Shown piece by piece: positions 49,045-60,622 of a DNA stretch of 64,000 nt. Below the pieces are notes generated by a model. That model saw nothing but the letters and a program-made list of their open reading frames with translations. It did not search any database and was not told where the DNA came from. This stretch comes from Cristatella mucedo (taxonomy: Eukaryota; Bryozoa; Phylactolaemata; Cristatellidae), in assembly GCA_009760855.2 (NCBI GenBank), contig WPIO01000082.1, positions 1,379,501 to 1,443,500 of the forward strand, read 5' to 3'. The translations under genes were made by a program, and so were the position numbers. The stretch's first letter is position 1, and each line of letters starts with the position of its first letter.

Positions 49045-51654
49045 GGTTCCTGATTTGTAATGATTAGGAATTGGCTATGTCGTAAACTATCGCGAGGCGG
49101 AATGATAAGACCAAGACAGGTAATACTTCGTCAGTCACTCTAGGCTTTGAGCCAGGCCGTTGAGCTGACCTTGAAGCTTTGCACAAGGCCTTTGAATTGA
49201 GCTTGAAGCTTTGAGCTAGACAGTTGAATAGCGCTCTGAGAGTCGCGTGACAGTTGTTGTACTCTACGACCGGTGATGGACACTTGCAACCCTCTGGGTG
49301 TGTGGAATAGACGGCTCTACGCTGCGGACGTGGACTTGTTGTGTAACGAGACGGGCGCTCCTCATTGCTGCCTGCATTGGTGCCCAATACAATCGGAATA
49401 CTTGCGCATATTGTTGCTCCACACGCAGGTCACTAGCCATGCTGGAAAGCTCAGGACTTCGCCAGCATTTTTCGGGAATCCTCATGGATTGCCAACGCCG
49501 TGAACGCAGTGTTCGTGCCCTAAGGACCTTTGTACAGAGTCTGTTAAACCGCATTTTGTAGCAATAGGTCTCTCGCTCTGCCTCACGCTGCCCACAAGGC
49601 ACACAGGGGGCAGACAGTTCTCTTTAGGATGTCAATATTTAGAGGCTACCTGATGGCACACCTGATGGTGCTGAGCAATATATTTTCCAAAAATATTTAA
49701 GGGTGAAGCTAACAATTAATAGAACTGCTAAAATAACAACTACGGTCGAAGTAACTCTTTTTAGAGGGTTCATTACAGCTTTTCGAATGAATTTCGACGA
49801 GAAGATCTTGACCCGTCATGCGCTGCAAGTTATCGCTTAACCGCTCCTACCTAAATCCTGACTATGCCTCTGGAATCGTGTAATGACGTCGGAATAACTG
49901 CCCCGGTATTTAACGACGAACTATGCTTGAAGGAGCTATTCTTAATTTGCTTCTGCGTATGCATGCTTTCATTTCCGAGTCAAACTGTTCAGGTGGCTAT
50001 TAATTTTGTCTTCGATAGATTTCGTCGGTCGTGTGGTCAACTCCTCACTGGGAGGATAGGAAAATAAAACGCAGGCTGATATGAATCTGACCTCGATTAT
50101 GGCTGCAGGCAAAGCGGTTTACTTTACTGTAATGACTAAGAACCACGCGTACCATTATCTACGGTGGCTAAAGGATTGGTGATCTTTTCACTTGGTTTGT
50201 CATCTGCTAGTCCCTGATTTACAGATGTTGGGCTCGCACAACGAATTTTCAGACGGGCTGGCCTACGTTGTGTTGGCATAGTACAAATTATCTCTTCAAA
50301 CAAACACTCATGCGTTTATAAAGTCTTAGTAATTTTATATATTAAATAACCAGCACCAAAATTTCCCGCAAGAGCTAAATAATTCGTTTGATTTGTGGTC
50401 TCTTGAAATGTCATTCACCCGTCGGTGAGACGATTTAAATATTCTAAAGCAATCTAACTTTGCTATTGTTAAAGCAAAAAAAGGCTGCTGTTGTGCTTTT
50501 AGTAGATATCTGCAGTTTACGATCAGTTTCTCTCCATCCCTACTCAGTCTTTTTGGTCCACTTTAATTATGGCTTAGCCCAGATGAGACCATTGGTAGCT
50601 GTAATTGCTGAGCATTACAAGATTAAAAAATTAACTCACATTTAGTTTTGGGACCGACGTCGGTACTGTTGAGATTTTTGTTTTTTTCGTGAACATCAAT
50701 CCCATGCCAGGGCCAAATAGGAAATAAAGAGAACACGATCGTGATTAAATAATGATCCAAGCTAATTCATCCTTTTAGAGAGAAATCCCTGCAATATATT
50801 GCATGCAATTACCTTTAATGGCAGTGGAAATGCGAAAGACTTCCGGCCTTTTAATAAAGCCTTTTAATAAGAATAAACTTGGAATAGGACAGGGTGCGTT
50901 GCTATCGCCGAAAATGCCCATTTCTCACGCCGAGACTAGCTCAACATATATCTCAATTTTAATTTACGTGTTCAATTTTGCATAAAGATAAGCATTAGCT
51001 CGATGTCTACTCATTTCCAAAAGCTCAATTGAACGTACCCAGAGAGTCCTTATGAGACCAATATATAGCGCTTTTTAAAGAACACTAGGCTACCATAATG
51101 CAATCACAAGCCAAGCTAAAAATCACGTCATTAAGCAGCTGAGCACCGTCTCTGGAAAATTGAGAATGGTGGAGGAGACCTTGGGCTCTCTTGCTAAGAG
51201 TCAAAACCCGAGACAACCGCTCGGCTTCTAAAATTGTTGGCTAGATTTTGAGAAACCATTTCCAATATTTAGCTGTCCAGGACTGTGCTTAAAAAGAAAG
51301 CTATTTCGATGGTTGATGACGGTAGTCCTTCAGCAAAGGTCAAGGGTCAATGCTTGAGAACGTCTGATTTTGTGAGTGGGGCCACTATTAGACGGACATG
51401 GTTCTGAGCGGTGCTCGACCTAGTCCAATCGTGGCTTTTGAGAAAACGGAATTGACCAATGTTTGAGGAAGACACTGCATGTACCATTTAGAAGCTTTCT
51501 AAATATTGCACCGGATTTTTTTATAAATTGAGCGAATAAAGGGTTCACCATTAGTCGAGCGTCTTATATGACAAAATAACCCTTAAACCTCCAACTTACG
51601 ACTTCGCCCTCGATGAATGAGGAATGTGTCTGTATATAAAATGTATTTTGGATT
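49045..51654. other. No gene recognised
   Basis: Intergenic sequence, AT-rich after 49,700. The minus-strand frame 49264-49602 is Arg-rich and unsupported. Confidence 0.45.
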
Positions 51655-51840
51655 AATAAATTTAAGTAAATAAATCAAATTCATGTGTATAGCACTAAAC
51701 GAGAACTTGGACTCTATTCAGATGCTTCACATATGCCCCGGGGCTCGAGGCGAGGACCTCGATCATCGAATACATTCACCTTAACCTTGGCCGTGCGAGA
51801 AGCGCAACTACTGGGCCAAACCAGCCCGGCATTATGAAAT
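51655..51840 (-). mobile_element. SINE family 2 (tRNA head, LINE tail)
   Basis: On the minus strand the head reads ctggtttggcccagtagttg (box A region), with a box B-like cctcgagccccgg. The body then continues gtgaagcatctgaatagag, tccaagttctcg and agtgctatacacatg, aligning along its length with the LINE 3' tail. Confidence 0.65.
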
Positions 51841-53112
51841 AAATGGAACAGGCCTGAGTAAGGAGCTGAAGAATTAGACCGCGCTCAAACTAGAGAAAAG
51901 TGGTCGGATTAGGGATAGGCGGGAGATTTATGCTCATCGAACACGCTTTGGCATGAAACCGATTAGACTGCAAACAAAGCACTTCTCGTACATTCCCATA
52001 TGCATTCATCGTGAAACTATTGGTGCGAATAAATCACCGTATTAGAGAACTGAGCTGAAAGTTCAAGTGAAATACATCCAAGCAAAGATCCACTCAGAGA
52101 GACAATCGCAATACAATGAAGAAATTATAACGTGCGGACTAACGAAACCCACGGAAACATTAAGCTGCCAAGCAATGCGAGAGTCGTACTCTGGGTCGTA
52201 CTAATAGGTATACAATGGTCACTCTCGTATACGCTCCTTACACTTACACCCAAAGCCGAGTGGAGTAAAATAAAATTCCGACTACCCAATTGAGATGTCG
52301 TAGGCCAAATCGCAAAACGGAAGTTGAAAGACTGGTAACAGCGATGATTCGGCGTAAAATGTCGACGCTTCTCGGGTAGATTTTCTGTAGAGAAGACGGC
52401 CTGTAAATCTCGCTCCTCTGATTTACATAGAGAATCACTGCGCACACGAGACTATGAACTTTCGCAGCGACCGGCTGCTGCTTCTTGAAAAGGTAAAAGT
52501 AGAGATTATTTGATTAAAAGTCTACTGTATATAGTTGCAGAGGAGCCTTAGCGGCTATCACCCGGCTCGCAAACAATTGCCGGGTTGATTGGCGAGAGCA
52601 GCATAGACCGAGCCATCTGGCAACCGATTTATGGCAGCTCGATTGGCAGCTATTTTAGAGTCTGCAAAAGTCAGCTAAGGTTAGGCGGTGACTTAAATAA
52701 ACAAGGCTAATCTCACTGACGATCCCATGCCGGATAGATGCATTGGGTCGGCTGAGCCAAGGGCGCTAGCTCGAGCCCTGTTCAGTGTCACCTCAGGCAC
52801 AGAAGTCTGCCTGCTTTGAGAGACCTGCTCCGCGAGTTTGACGACGCTTTCGGCTCGTCAGCATCAGCTGCTTCTTCGCTTTCCCTTTAGCTCCTGGACC
52901 GTCCTGCGGCCCCCCCCCGCGAAAAAGCTTCTTTTACTTTTGCTGGGGGCGAATTTATAAGAAACTTGGCGATATTTGGCCCTAAGCACCCTCAACCCAC
53001 ACTGTGTCTGCTGTTTGGGGGGTAGGGATCATGTTGGGTCGAGGGGAATTATCAATTTGTCAGTGGACTAGATCTAACCGGAGGACGCCTTCTGCGTGTT
53101 GCTACAGTCTCT
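51841..53112. other. No gene recognised
   Basis: Contains a minus-strand frame (52125-52445) that I could not support and a C-run near 52910. Confidence 0.45.
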
Positions 53113-53265
53113 ATAAAATAGAACTCATTGGCAATGCACCCTAAGAGAGAATTTAATATCTATCCAGGCACTTCACGTATGCGGCAGAGCTCGACCCCAG
53201 GACTCCGACGGTCAAAGGCGAGCACCCTGCCCCTGGGCTAAACCAGTGCGGCCTACGTACAGAGA
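53113..53265 (-). mobile_element. SINE family 2 (tRNA head, LINE tail)
   Basis: On the minus strand the head has box A-like TGGTTTAGCCCAGGGGCAGG and box B-like GGGGTCGAGCTCTGCC. Its 3' part gtgaagtgcctggatagata, then ttaaattctctcttagggtgc, matches the LINE tail hairpin region. Confidence 0.7.
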
Positions 53266-53444
53266 ACCGTTCTCCTGTCGGGAGGGGGCGCTTGGAGAGA
53301 AACGCGCCCTCAGCTTTGTGGTCTTCGTGTGTGAGCTGCCAATTTTTACAGAGAGGCAAAAGAAGCCTTCGGACGGCTGGCAGGTCCAAAGATCTGCTAC
53401 AGCAGTACATTTATAGCTTCGAACTGGGTTGCCGTATTTTGCAG

Positions 53445-53710
53445 GGAGCAAAAAAGACGCTTCGTAATGCCCTTCCATTCGCAGCTGCAGGGTGTGCCTC
53501 TAGAGGAAGCCAGGATATTTAGTGGGAGCAACCTGTATGAATTAAGCAAAGAGCTACAGAGGTATTGCGAGCGGTGTACAATCAAAGCCCACACCAGTCA
53601 TTTTAAGTCTTCAGCAACACAAACAACAGTCCAAGCCAGCCCTTCCGTAGCCGTCGAAAGGAAGGTGCAAATAAAAAAAATACATTTTAACAAATGCTGC
53701 AGCAGAAAAG
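53445..53710 (+). CDS. Candidate internal exon, protein not recognised
   Basis: The acceptor gccgtattttgcag ends at 53444 and the donor AAAAG|GTAATC follows 53710. The 266-base exon starts with one base of a split codon and ends in phase 1. It encodes about 88 residues, including RRFVMPFHSQLQGVPLEEAR and LYELSKELQRYCERCTIKAH. Composition is protein-like, with a heptad-like Leu pattern and Lys/Arg-rich ends. I recognise no domain, and neighbouring exons could not be identified, so it may belong to a gene with large introns or be an exon relic. Confidence 0.35.
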
Positions 53711-54344
53711 GTAATCACCGCCAGCTATACTATAAAAAAGCAAGCTTATACTGTCACTGATGCCGGCCACTCCCAAGGGCTCGCTAATGTAGCTCCTCTT
53801 CAGGCAAGATAGAAAAGCGTACACCAACATCGCTGCTAGCTGCATGGGAAGTTACCGGGAAAAGATTCCGCGTGAGTGTGAGCACGAAAGCCACACGATG
53901 GATCATCGACCGTGTACTGGCAACTAAGCTGAATCGCTTGCAAATGGCTAGGCTCACTGAGAGTGCCGCTTTTTCCTAAAAGGACAATACAATCACAAAT
54001 ATGACTTTTTCGCTGATTACTCAAGATTTTTCGTGCCTTTTATAATTTCTGGCTTTTTGTAGTAAACCAATTAAGCCTTTTAGAATCCGCGGACTTGGGA
54101 GTTTCCGTAGAATGGACCTAGTCCAAAGTTCGAGCTACTTATCAACTGTGACTGATAGCCGAATCAGACGATCGGATACTAGCGCTCTTGATTTACGTTA
54201 GGTGTAAAATCGAGTTTTTGATTCCTTGGACTGCGGCAGGAAAATAGGTTCAGTCTATCAAGTCTGAGAATGACAAACATTATTCTATAGTCATATTAGA
54301 GACGGAGGAAACTCTTAGTCAAAGCTACTGTGCAACTCGACGTG
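53711..54344. other. No gene recognised
   Basis: Short unsupported frames only. Confidence 0.45.
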
Positions 54345-54525
54345 CTGGCGTTGGCGTCTAGTTAGAGCGCCGCCTGCAAATCCGGTTTACGAAGCAACAG
54401 GTGCGTCTGGCTGTCGTGTCTTGGAAACGATCTCGCTTTTCATGGAAGCCCACCAGTGTAAAGCGCCTAGAAAGAGATTAAGTTCTCTGAGGGCGCTTTA
54501 TCAAGTGCAATATTATTATTATTAT
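54345..54525 (+). mobile_element. SINE family 2, plus copy
   Basis: A degraded tRNA-like head (ggcgtctagttagagcg, then ccggtttacgaagc) precedes a very well preserved LINE tail at 54457-54525 (gtaaagcgcctagaaagaga, (ATT)n end). The tail assignment is firm; the head is tentative. Confidence 0.5.
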
Positions 54526-54569
54526 ACAGTGTGATGCTCTTAGACTATTAACCATATTATTCATTTTGT

Positions 54570-54702
54570 TTGTTTTTCAAGCATGATTTTACTTACCATT
54601 CAATTGCATTTCACTTTGCAGCAAATGTAAAGCGCTTAGAAAGAGATTAAGTTCTCTGAGGGCGCTTTATCAAGTGCATTATTATTATTATCATTATTAT
54701 TA
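54570..54702 (+). pseudogene. LINE 3' UTR and tail
   Basis: ttgtttttcaagcatgattt resembles the 3' UTR of the array LINE (tgtttatcaagcatgatacc). The tail gtaaagcgcttagaaagaga and an ATT/ATC-rich end follow. It lies about 170 bases after the preceding tail, in the same orientation. Confidence 0.65.
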
Positions 54703-54905
54703 GCATCAATCGGTCCATGCTTCGTTGGAAGAAAATAGCAAAACGGTGGATGTAGCTCGGCAGCAACTGTTTCTACAAGCAACACCTAATGAGGAAAGCT
54801 TGAGCCATGATTTAAGCCCAGCCAGCCAGCTAAAAGAGGCAGCACGCCCGTGCTGGGGTATAGCTCGGCTTAAGGAGGGAGGCTGCTCCCTAACCGGAAG
54901 GGAGG

Positions 54906-54947
54906 GCGAGGGAGGGAGGCTGCTAGGAAGCAGCCTCCCTCCCTCGC
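54906..54947. repeat. Perfect 19-bp-stem hairpin
   Basis: The left arm 54906-54924 (GCGAGGGAGGGAGGCTGCT) and right arm 54929-54947 are exact complements around the loop AGGA. A further partial copy of the arm (ggagggaggctgct) lies just upstream at about 54876. Confidence 0.95.
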
Positions 54948-55103
54948 GAAATACCCCCAACCCTCTGCACTGCTGTTCGCGTTTGCAGGAGCACAGCCTG
55001 AGCCGATGAGCCGCAGAATGAGTTTCACATCGCACACTCCTTCCGTTTTGTGACTGGTTCTTGCCTGAGCAACGAATGCGGATGAGCTCGTATCGGCGAA
55101 TCG

Positions 55104-55260
55104 ATCGTCCGATGGCCCACTAGGTAAGACGGAGGCTCTTTACGACCCGTGTCCGAGATTTCGGGTTCGAATCCTGCAGTGGGGGATTCCTTGTTGCCGC
55201 TGCAAGCAGTGATGATAGCCTTCAAGGCTCTTCTGCCGCTAAACAAAAGAGGTTGTTAAA
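55104..55260 (+). mobile_element. SINE family 1 (tRNA-derived), best-preserved copy
   Basis: Box A TGGCCCACTAGG is at 55113-55124 and box B GGTTCGAATCC at 55164-55174, near canonical. The core ccgctgcaagcagtgatgat and the end cgctaaacaaaagaggttg follow. It is the clearest family member in the window for its head. Confidence 0.8.
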
Positions 55261-55394
55261 TCAGCTGGTAAGTATTAATCATTATCAGTGGCCAGCTTGG
55301 ACTAACAATTTGCAAGCCACCGAAGATCCGCTTCCGGCAGCCGATCAGCTCTGCTTTGTGGAGCCCTGCGAAAATTCGGGGTGCTTTGAGAAGG

Positions 55395-55640
55395 ATTCAG
55401 CAGCCGAGATGGTCCACGCATTTTTCGCATCCTGTTGCACACTTTTAGCTTCTCACCGAAGTTTTCTTGCTCCGGTATTCCTATCTCTAATACTTTCTAA
55501 TCATGCTTCGCAGTGCACCATCCACTCTTCTGACTCAACCCATTTAGCAACACACCTAACCAACGTCAAATCCACCTGCGACTCCCAAACCCTGGAAATT
55601 ACTCCCAACTGACATGATGACATCCCCCTCTGACTTCACA
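55395..55640 (+). pseudogene. Decayed LINE reverse-transcriptase fragment
   Basis: The frame 55253-55612 contains AEMVHAFFASCCTLLA, comparable to LVVHAFGTFLLDFCNSLLA of the array LINE. Further on, ccaaaccctggaaattactcc matches the W-NSLP-coding end of the array copy. Internal segments are deleted or unalignable. Confidence 0.5.
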
Positions 55641-55643
55641 CTA

Positions 55644-55691
55644 ATTTAAAGACTACTTGTCCCTCGCATTTAAAGACTACTTGTCCCTCGC
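55644..55691. repeat. 24-bp direct tandem duplication
   Basis: Two exact copies of a 24-base sequence starting atttaaagactacttgtccc, within the 3' end of the decayed LINE fragment. Confidence 0.9.
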
Positions 55692-56152
55692 AGCTTTCGC
55701 TCCACATAACTTTGATTAGTTCAAGGAGCCGAACGTGTCCCATGTGTAGACCTGGAACTCGCGACTGACAGACATTTAAAATATAGCAATAGCAAACCGC
55801 AAGCAGCTAACAACATAATCGAGCTCAAAAAGACTACCCCTATAACACAGTTGGTACTGCAGCCAACTCGAGGCAGACTCGAGCTACCCGCCACGACTCA
55901 CCGACTGGCAAACCATCGCCTAATCTCATCTTCGGCTTTGTCGAATGGTGTACATAAATCGGGTTAAGCAAATAAATATTGTAATGCTTATTAGGCTGCT
56001 TTTCGGGGCATTTTTTAAAGTGGTCTTCAGTTCAAAGTCAATGGGCGAGTTCCTATTTCACAGAATTGTGTGGATTGTCCTATGTGGGCTTATGCATGCT
56101 GCCACAGTTCGTTGATCACTGAACTATTGACGAGCTTTCTTTCGGGCATATT
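55692..56152. other. No gene recognised
   Basis: Intergenic sequence without supportable frames. Confidence 0.45.
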
Positions 56153-56195
56153 GAAAGTGCCTAAGAAAGAGATGTAATTCTCTTAAGCAAGAGCT
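56153..56195 (+). repeat. LINE 3' tail hairpin
   Basis: aaagtgcctaagaaagagat, then gtaattctcttaagcaagagc. The stem AAGAGA/TCTCTT is a perfect six pairs here. Confidence 0.55.
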
Positions 56196-56199
56196 AGCA

Positions 56200-56275
56200 G
56201 GACTCGAAACCAACACCGAGTCAAAAAGCGCGAGTACCTAGCCACTGGGCTACGATCCAGCGGCCAAATGATATG
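56200..56275 (-). mobile_element. tRNA-like SINE head, reverse copy
   Basis: On the minus strand TAGCCCAGTGGCTAGG (box A) and GGTTTCGAGTCCTGC (box B) are spaced as in a tRNA. It abuts a LINE tail of opposite orientation, so these are two separate or rearranged insertions. Confidence 0.65.
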
Positions 56276-56299
56276 TTTAACAACAGAACGGCTCAATAT

Positions 56300-57450
56300 A
56301 AGCTGAATATACGTGCATATTCTAAAGGAGGTCGCTCATCATTTGAAGGGCAACCTTCCGCTAGGGGGTCAGTCCGCGTTCGTCAACGGTGCATCCCGCC
56401 ACTGGCTACCGAAGGCGACCGCTGGGCTCGTCAGCGTAGAGCTAGCGCGGCAGACCATAGACTAACGACAATAAACGATGTAGGTCGAGAGAAACAAACG
56501 GTTATGAATACGGAGCGACAGTGCGTACAGTACACATGGGTAACTGGGGTGTGAAGCTGCATCCGTTCACCTCCAGTCCTCCGACCCGACTTGCGAATTC
56601 CGTAGTGACCTCAACCGGCGCAGTCCGCACGGATGCGCCGGCGAGCAGGAAATGGTAGCCATGTTGTTTTGAAATGGGGCCGGTGTCGTCGACCCGTGAC
56701 GAGATGGTCGGTTATAAGGGGCGTCGTTGGGTTTCTCAGCGTTGACGTTTGGAGAGAGAGAGCGGACCTTGGCTAGGTTTGTAAAATTCGTTGCGGCATA
56801 CGCTTCGCTTTCATGCTAGCTGCCGTCTGCTGTCGCACTGCGGTGCATGTGCATCTACAAGCTCTGTGCCGTTCAGGAAGGGGGGCGTTTGTAGTGGTGA
56901 TAAGTGTTTTTATCCAATCAGTTTTTGAACGGTGTCTCGCGTGATATCAAGCTAGTAAGCGAATCTCGCTCTTGCTTGAATAGCGCTATCGTGCGGCAGC
57001 CATCTGACCCAGTCACATTAGAAGCCGCTACGAACTGACCAGGCCTCGGCCTAGCTCTTTCAGTCCGGCGGTGTGCGCTAGGATCCGCCTGGCCTTTCCG
57101 GCATATTCACTGCGTCCTGCCCTATGCCGTCGCATTCTGAACGCTGTCAGCATTTTAGATTACCTGCTTTACTCGTGGAAGCTCTGGGCTCGGCCCGACT
57201 GCATGCAGTCGTGACCAGTGGCTTCGAGCCAGCTAGCAGCGTTAGTGGCAGTCCCTGCAGGGTTTAGCTTGACCGGCCAGTCTCACCAAGTCCGCGTGTT
57301 CCCATCGGTGCCCACCTGGTGCCAGCTTGGCGTAGATGTTTCAGCTGAATTCCTGCTGTTGGAGCTGGCGTTGAACCGATGCATGTCAATCGAGGGTGGT
57401 TGCACTAAGGCGCATGCCTGCAGACGACTGCTGGGCAGGTGACTTTGCTG
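56300..57450 (+). other. CpG-richer region, possible 5' end of a plus-strand gene
   Basis: G+C and CpG rise here and the following 6 kb is T/G-rich on the plus strand, as expected for introns of a plus-strand gene. A frame at 57218-57438 ends at a possible donor GGCAG|GTGACT in phase 2, which would match the start phase of the exon at 60550, but its acceptor is weak. Confidence 0.3.
56713..56738 (+). promoter_or_regulatory. Possible TATA/Inr core promoter
   Basis: TATAAG at 56713-56718 is followed 25 bases later by a TCTCAGC initiator-like site (A at 56738), within CpG-richer DNA. The spacing is slightly short for a standard TATA promoter. Confidence 0.3.
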
Positions 57451-60059
57451 TTTCCCTCGGCAAGAGAGCTGTCCTGATCAGCTAGCTGCATGAATGGCCC
57501 TCAATAAGAGCCATGCACTGTGTTAAGATTGGGTCAGGAGGCCATAGGCACCTATCACCAGCATCCACCTAGCAGTGGTAGGGCTTTGACCTAATAGGCC
57601 CTGCGGCTAGTATGGTCTTCCATGCTCTCATATACCATCATTGTCTGAAGTCGGCAAATAAATGCTAACGCATGTGCCTGCATGACCAATATTAGCTAGT
57701 ATTAGGCTTGTCTGGCAAAGCTTTAGTAGCTTCTCAGTGTGTGACTGGCGTGGTGCTAGCTAAGACAGAGCCGGCCCAGCAGTGCTTGCTGAATTAATGG
57801 AGGTACAGCTGAATTGACGGCTTGGAGAAGGGGGGGCCCTTCAGTGGCACCAGCTTCTTAACCAGACCAGGCAAGCTTCGAGTCTTTGGCTGGCTAATTG
57901 GTTCAGTGCCCACGACCGTGTGGCAGCTTGCAGCTGTGATGATAGCAGCCTATTCATAGATTATAATTGTATTGCTTGATGAGGGCAGCAGCTCTTATGT
58001 TATCATGTAATGAAACAAAGTAAAAAACTATGTTAGGATCCTGTAGTCTTGCTTGATTGATTGGTCTTCAGATGTCACCAGTGTGCAGACTAGGCACATG
58101 CAGTTTTACACACGGCAGCTTGGTAGATGTCTTAGTGGTTTGTTCCACTGCCCTCTTCGGAATCCATTGCCACTGCCAGCCTGTGCACCTCATTTAAGTA
58201 GCTTATCTATCCCATCTGGTAGGTGGCAAAGCCTTGCAAGTGTTTTTTGAGCTGAGCATGAGGATAATGGCATTGTCTAACTTGATGCCATTGGCATGCT
58301 ATGCATTGGGACATGATTAATTTGTGATGGCAGCAAAGGAAGGTCTGCTGCACTTTTTAAGCCTTATATGCTGAAGCCTGTTAGACTGCAGCCAATGTCA
58401 CCAACAATGGTATTCTGCTCTCCAGATTGCTGCTAAGACCCTTGCATACTCGTTAGCTTCATATTCAGCTCTGCTATTAGTTTTGTATAGCTAGACTGCT
58501 ATTTTTGTGTAGTACGACACTGACCTGTGCTGGGCGCTCCCTTCATCGAGTGTTGCCGAGCATGCTGATTCAGGCCACTGAACTCCTTGTGAATTATGGT
58601 TGTATCAAATGAGGGTCTTAAAATCACGTTCTTGTCCATCACTTCCAGTACACACACTGAGTTATTTGATGGTACGCATGCTTTGCTGCTGCTGAGGCTT
58701 GAAGAGGATGAGTTTGGTATGACCCCTGCTGCTGCTGCTTCTGCTGCTGCTGCTGCCGCTGCTGCTGGTTTTGCAGATCGAAGGTTGGGTAGCACTACGA
58801 TATTGCTTTGGGGTGGCTAGCACTGTAAAAATCCGGCTAACTGTTCAGGTTCAAATTGATTCCAGTTGCTCCATCTGGCTGGCCTTTAGAGTGAGGGCAG
58901 GATTATTGCCGGCCAACATTAGTCCCACAAACAGCAGTACTATGGAATATCATGGTCACTGACCGACTGTAATACTGTGCTATTCACTGTTTATTTAGCT
59001 GTTTTGTGCAGTATTGGTATGCAATGTCCATCAATAGTTCCTTGGGATTAAAGCCAAGGAATGGACCGCACCTCGACTTTAACTGTTGCATCAGAGCGCC
59101 ACCATACCAAGGAGGGTTAAAGGTAGTTTGTCTGCCCAATACACTTTTATAGGTCGGTCGAGAGGAGTAGAGGGGGGCTTGGCCTTGTGATACCCTAAGC
59201 CTATGCCCTTAAGGAAGGTGCTAAGCATGTTGCTCTTGTTTGCATACCATGGCTTCAAGTGATGAAGCCACGGTCTTGATTCAGATCGGAATAGGGCTGG
59301 GTGGATTTTTGCTTGTATGAGAAAGATGGTATTTGGCTGTTAAGTGTGTATTAGACTATTGCACTAATTAGAGCAAGCAAGTCCGTCCTTCCATCTGTCA
59401 TCCGACAAGACGGCGCACTTTTGTCATGCAACAAGGTGGAGAAGAGGTGTCTTCTGTGATGAACTACTGTGGCTCGGCAAAGCGAGTCCACAGGCAGTGA
59501 GCTGCTTGTAATTGACACCAAAACTGTGGAAAGCTTTGTTAGCTCAGGCTGGGTGTAGCCCTTCCCTTTATAAAGGAATGTGTGGGGAGAGCCACCTTGT
59601 CAAGCTCAGCTGCCTTCATGCTGTTGCTTGTGGCATGGCAGCTGTGCCCAGACAGCATTTCTGCACCTTTGCTTCATGCCGAGCAAAAAAAAAAAAAAAT
59701 GGTACTCGGCGTTTAGCTGCCTACTGCTGAGGGTTCTGAAGCTGCTGGAATGTGGCTTGCCTGATTCAGCTTTCCTTGTCCATTCATCGTTGTGCATGCT
59801 ATTATCTCACATGAAAGCTTTTTAGAGCCGGCTCTGATTCTGTGCTGTAGCATTGTGCACAGGTCACTCTTTGGTCAGCCTTGTACTTTTTTGTGAATGG
59901 CTCACACAAGTAAAGAGACAGCACATGCTCTGCCCTGCAGTCGACACTATTTAGGACAAAGCTGCTGTTGGCTTTGCCGGCTGCAAAAGTGAAGAGCTGT
60001 TTTGCAACTGGGCCTCAGATCTGCACCGAGTGCCAGTCAAAAGTTGCATGTGCTCGATC
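57451..60059. other. T/G-rich sequence, probably intron
   Basis: Poly-T and GT content is high on the plus strand. It contains a CTG-repeat segment (about 58728-58768) with open frames on both strands. The minus-strand one, 58816-58525, has plausible acceptor (gtgctag) and donor (G|GTCAGT) sites and reads poly-Ala, a Ser-rich stretch and NSVCVLEVMDKNVILRPSFD. I cannot decide whether it is an exon of a nested gene. Confidence 0.35.
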
Positions 60060-60165
60060 ACCAGCTATTCAGTGTGTGCATATGTGGTGCAGCGCATATG
60101 CTGCAGGGCTCGAGCTCACGACCTCGGTCGGTCAAATAACCCCTGGTTCAAACCAGGGCTTGTAA
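60060..60165 (-). mobile_element. SINE family 2-like tRNA head, reverse copy
   Basis: On the minus strand aagccctggtttgaacca and ggtcgtgagctcgagccctgc resemble the family 2 head. No LINE tail is recognisable after it. Confidence 0.4.
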
Positions 60166-60549
60166 TGCTCCCTAAGACTCAGTGCTTTTTTCTCTTGAGT
60201 TCTCTGTACTATGCTAGCCAGCAATGCAGAATCAAAGAATCTCCGAAAACCTGAGCCTCTTCAGCCCCCATCCAGTGGAAATGAGATGTATCAGCACCAA
60301 CTTCGGTTTGACCAGCAGTTGCAACTGGCAACACTTGCAATGTAGTTTATCTCCGTCTGTAACTCCACAAAGCCCCAAAGACTAAGTGAGTGTTACACAG
60401 GCGAGTTTTCTATAGCGCACTAAGAGTGTAAGCCACTTTTGGTACGAATGCAGTAGCCAACAGAATTCATATCACGAAACAACCAGAAATTGCAAAGCAT
60501 AGCCGACTCAGGAGAGCAGTTGAGGAAGTGAGTAGCATGGATGTAGCAG

Positions 60550-60622
60550 CTCAGGACTGCTTGAAAGGATGTGCCGAAATCAGCAGCAGGAGAATGGATC
60601 TCTTTTTGTAAGAATTGGAGAG
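60550..60622 (+). CDS. Candidate exon A of the 60.5-63.7 kb gene
   Basis: Acceptor gatgtagcag, donor GAG|GTGAGT (strong). One base of a split codon, then 24 residues ending SLFVRIGE in phase 0. Confidence 0.4.
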
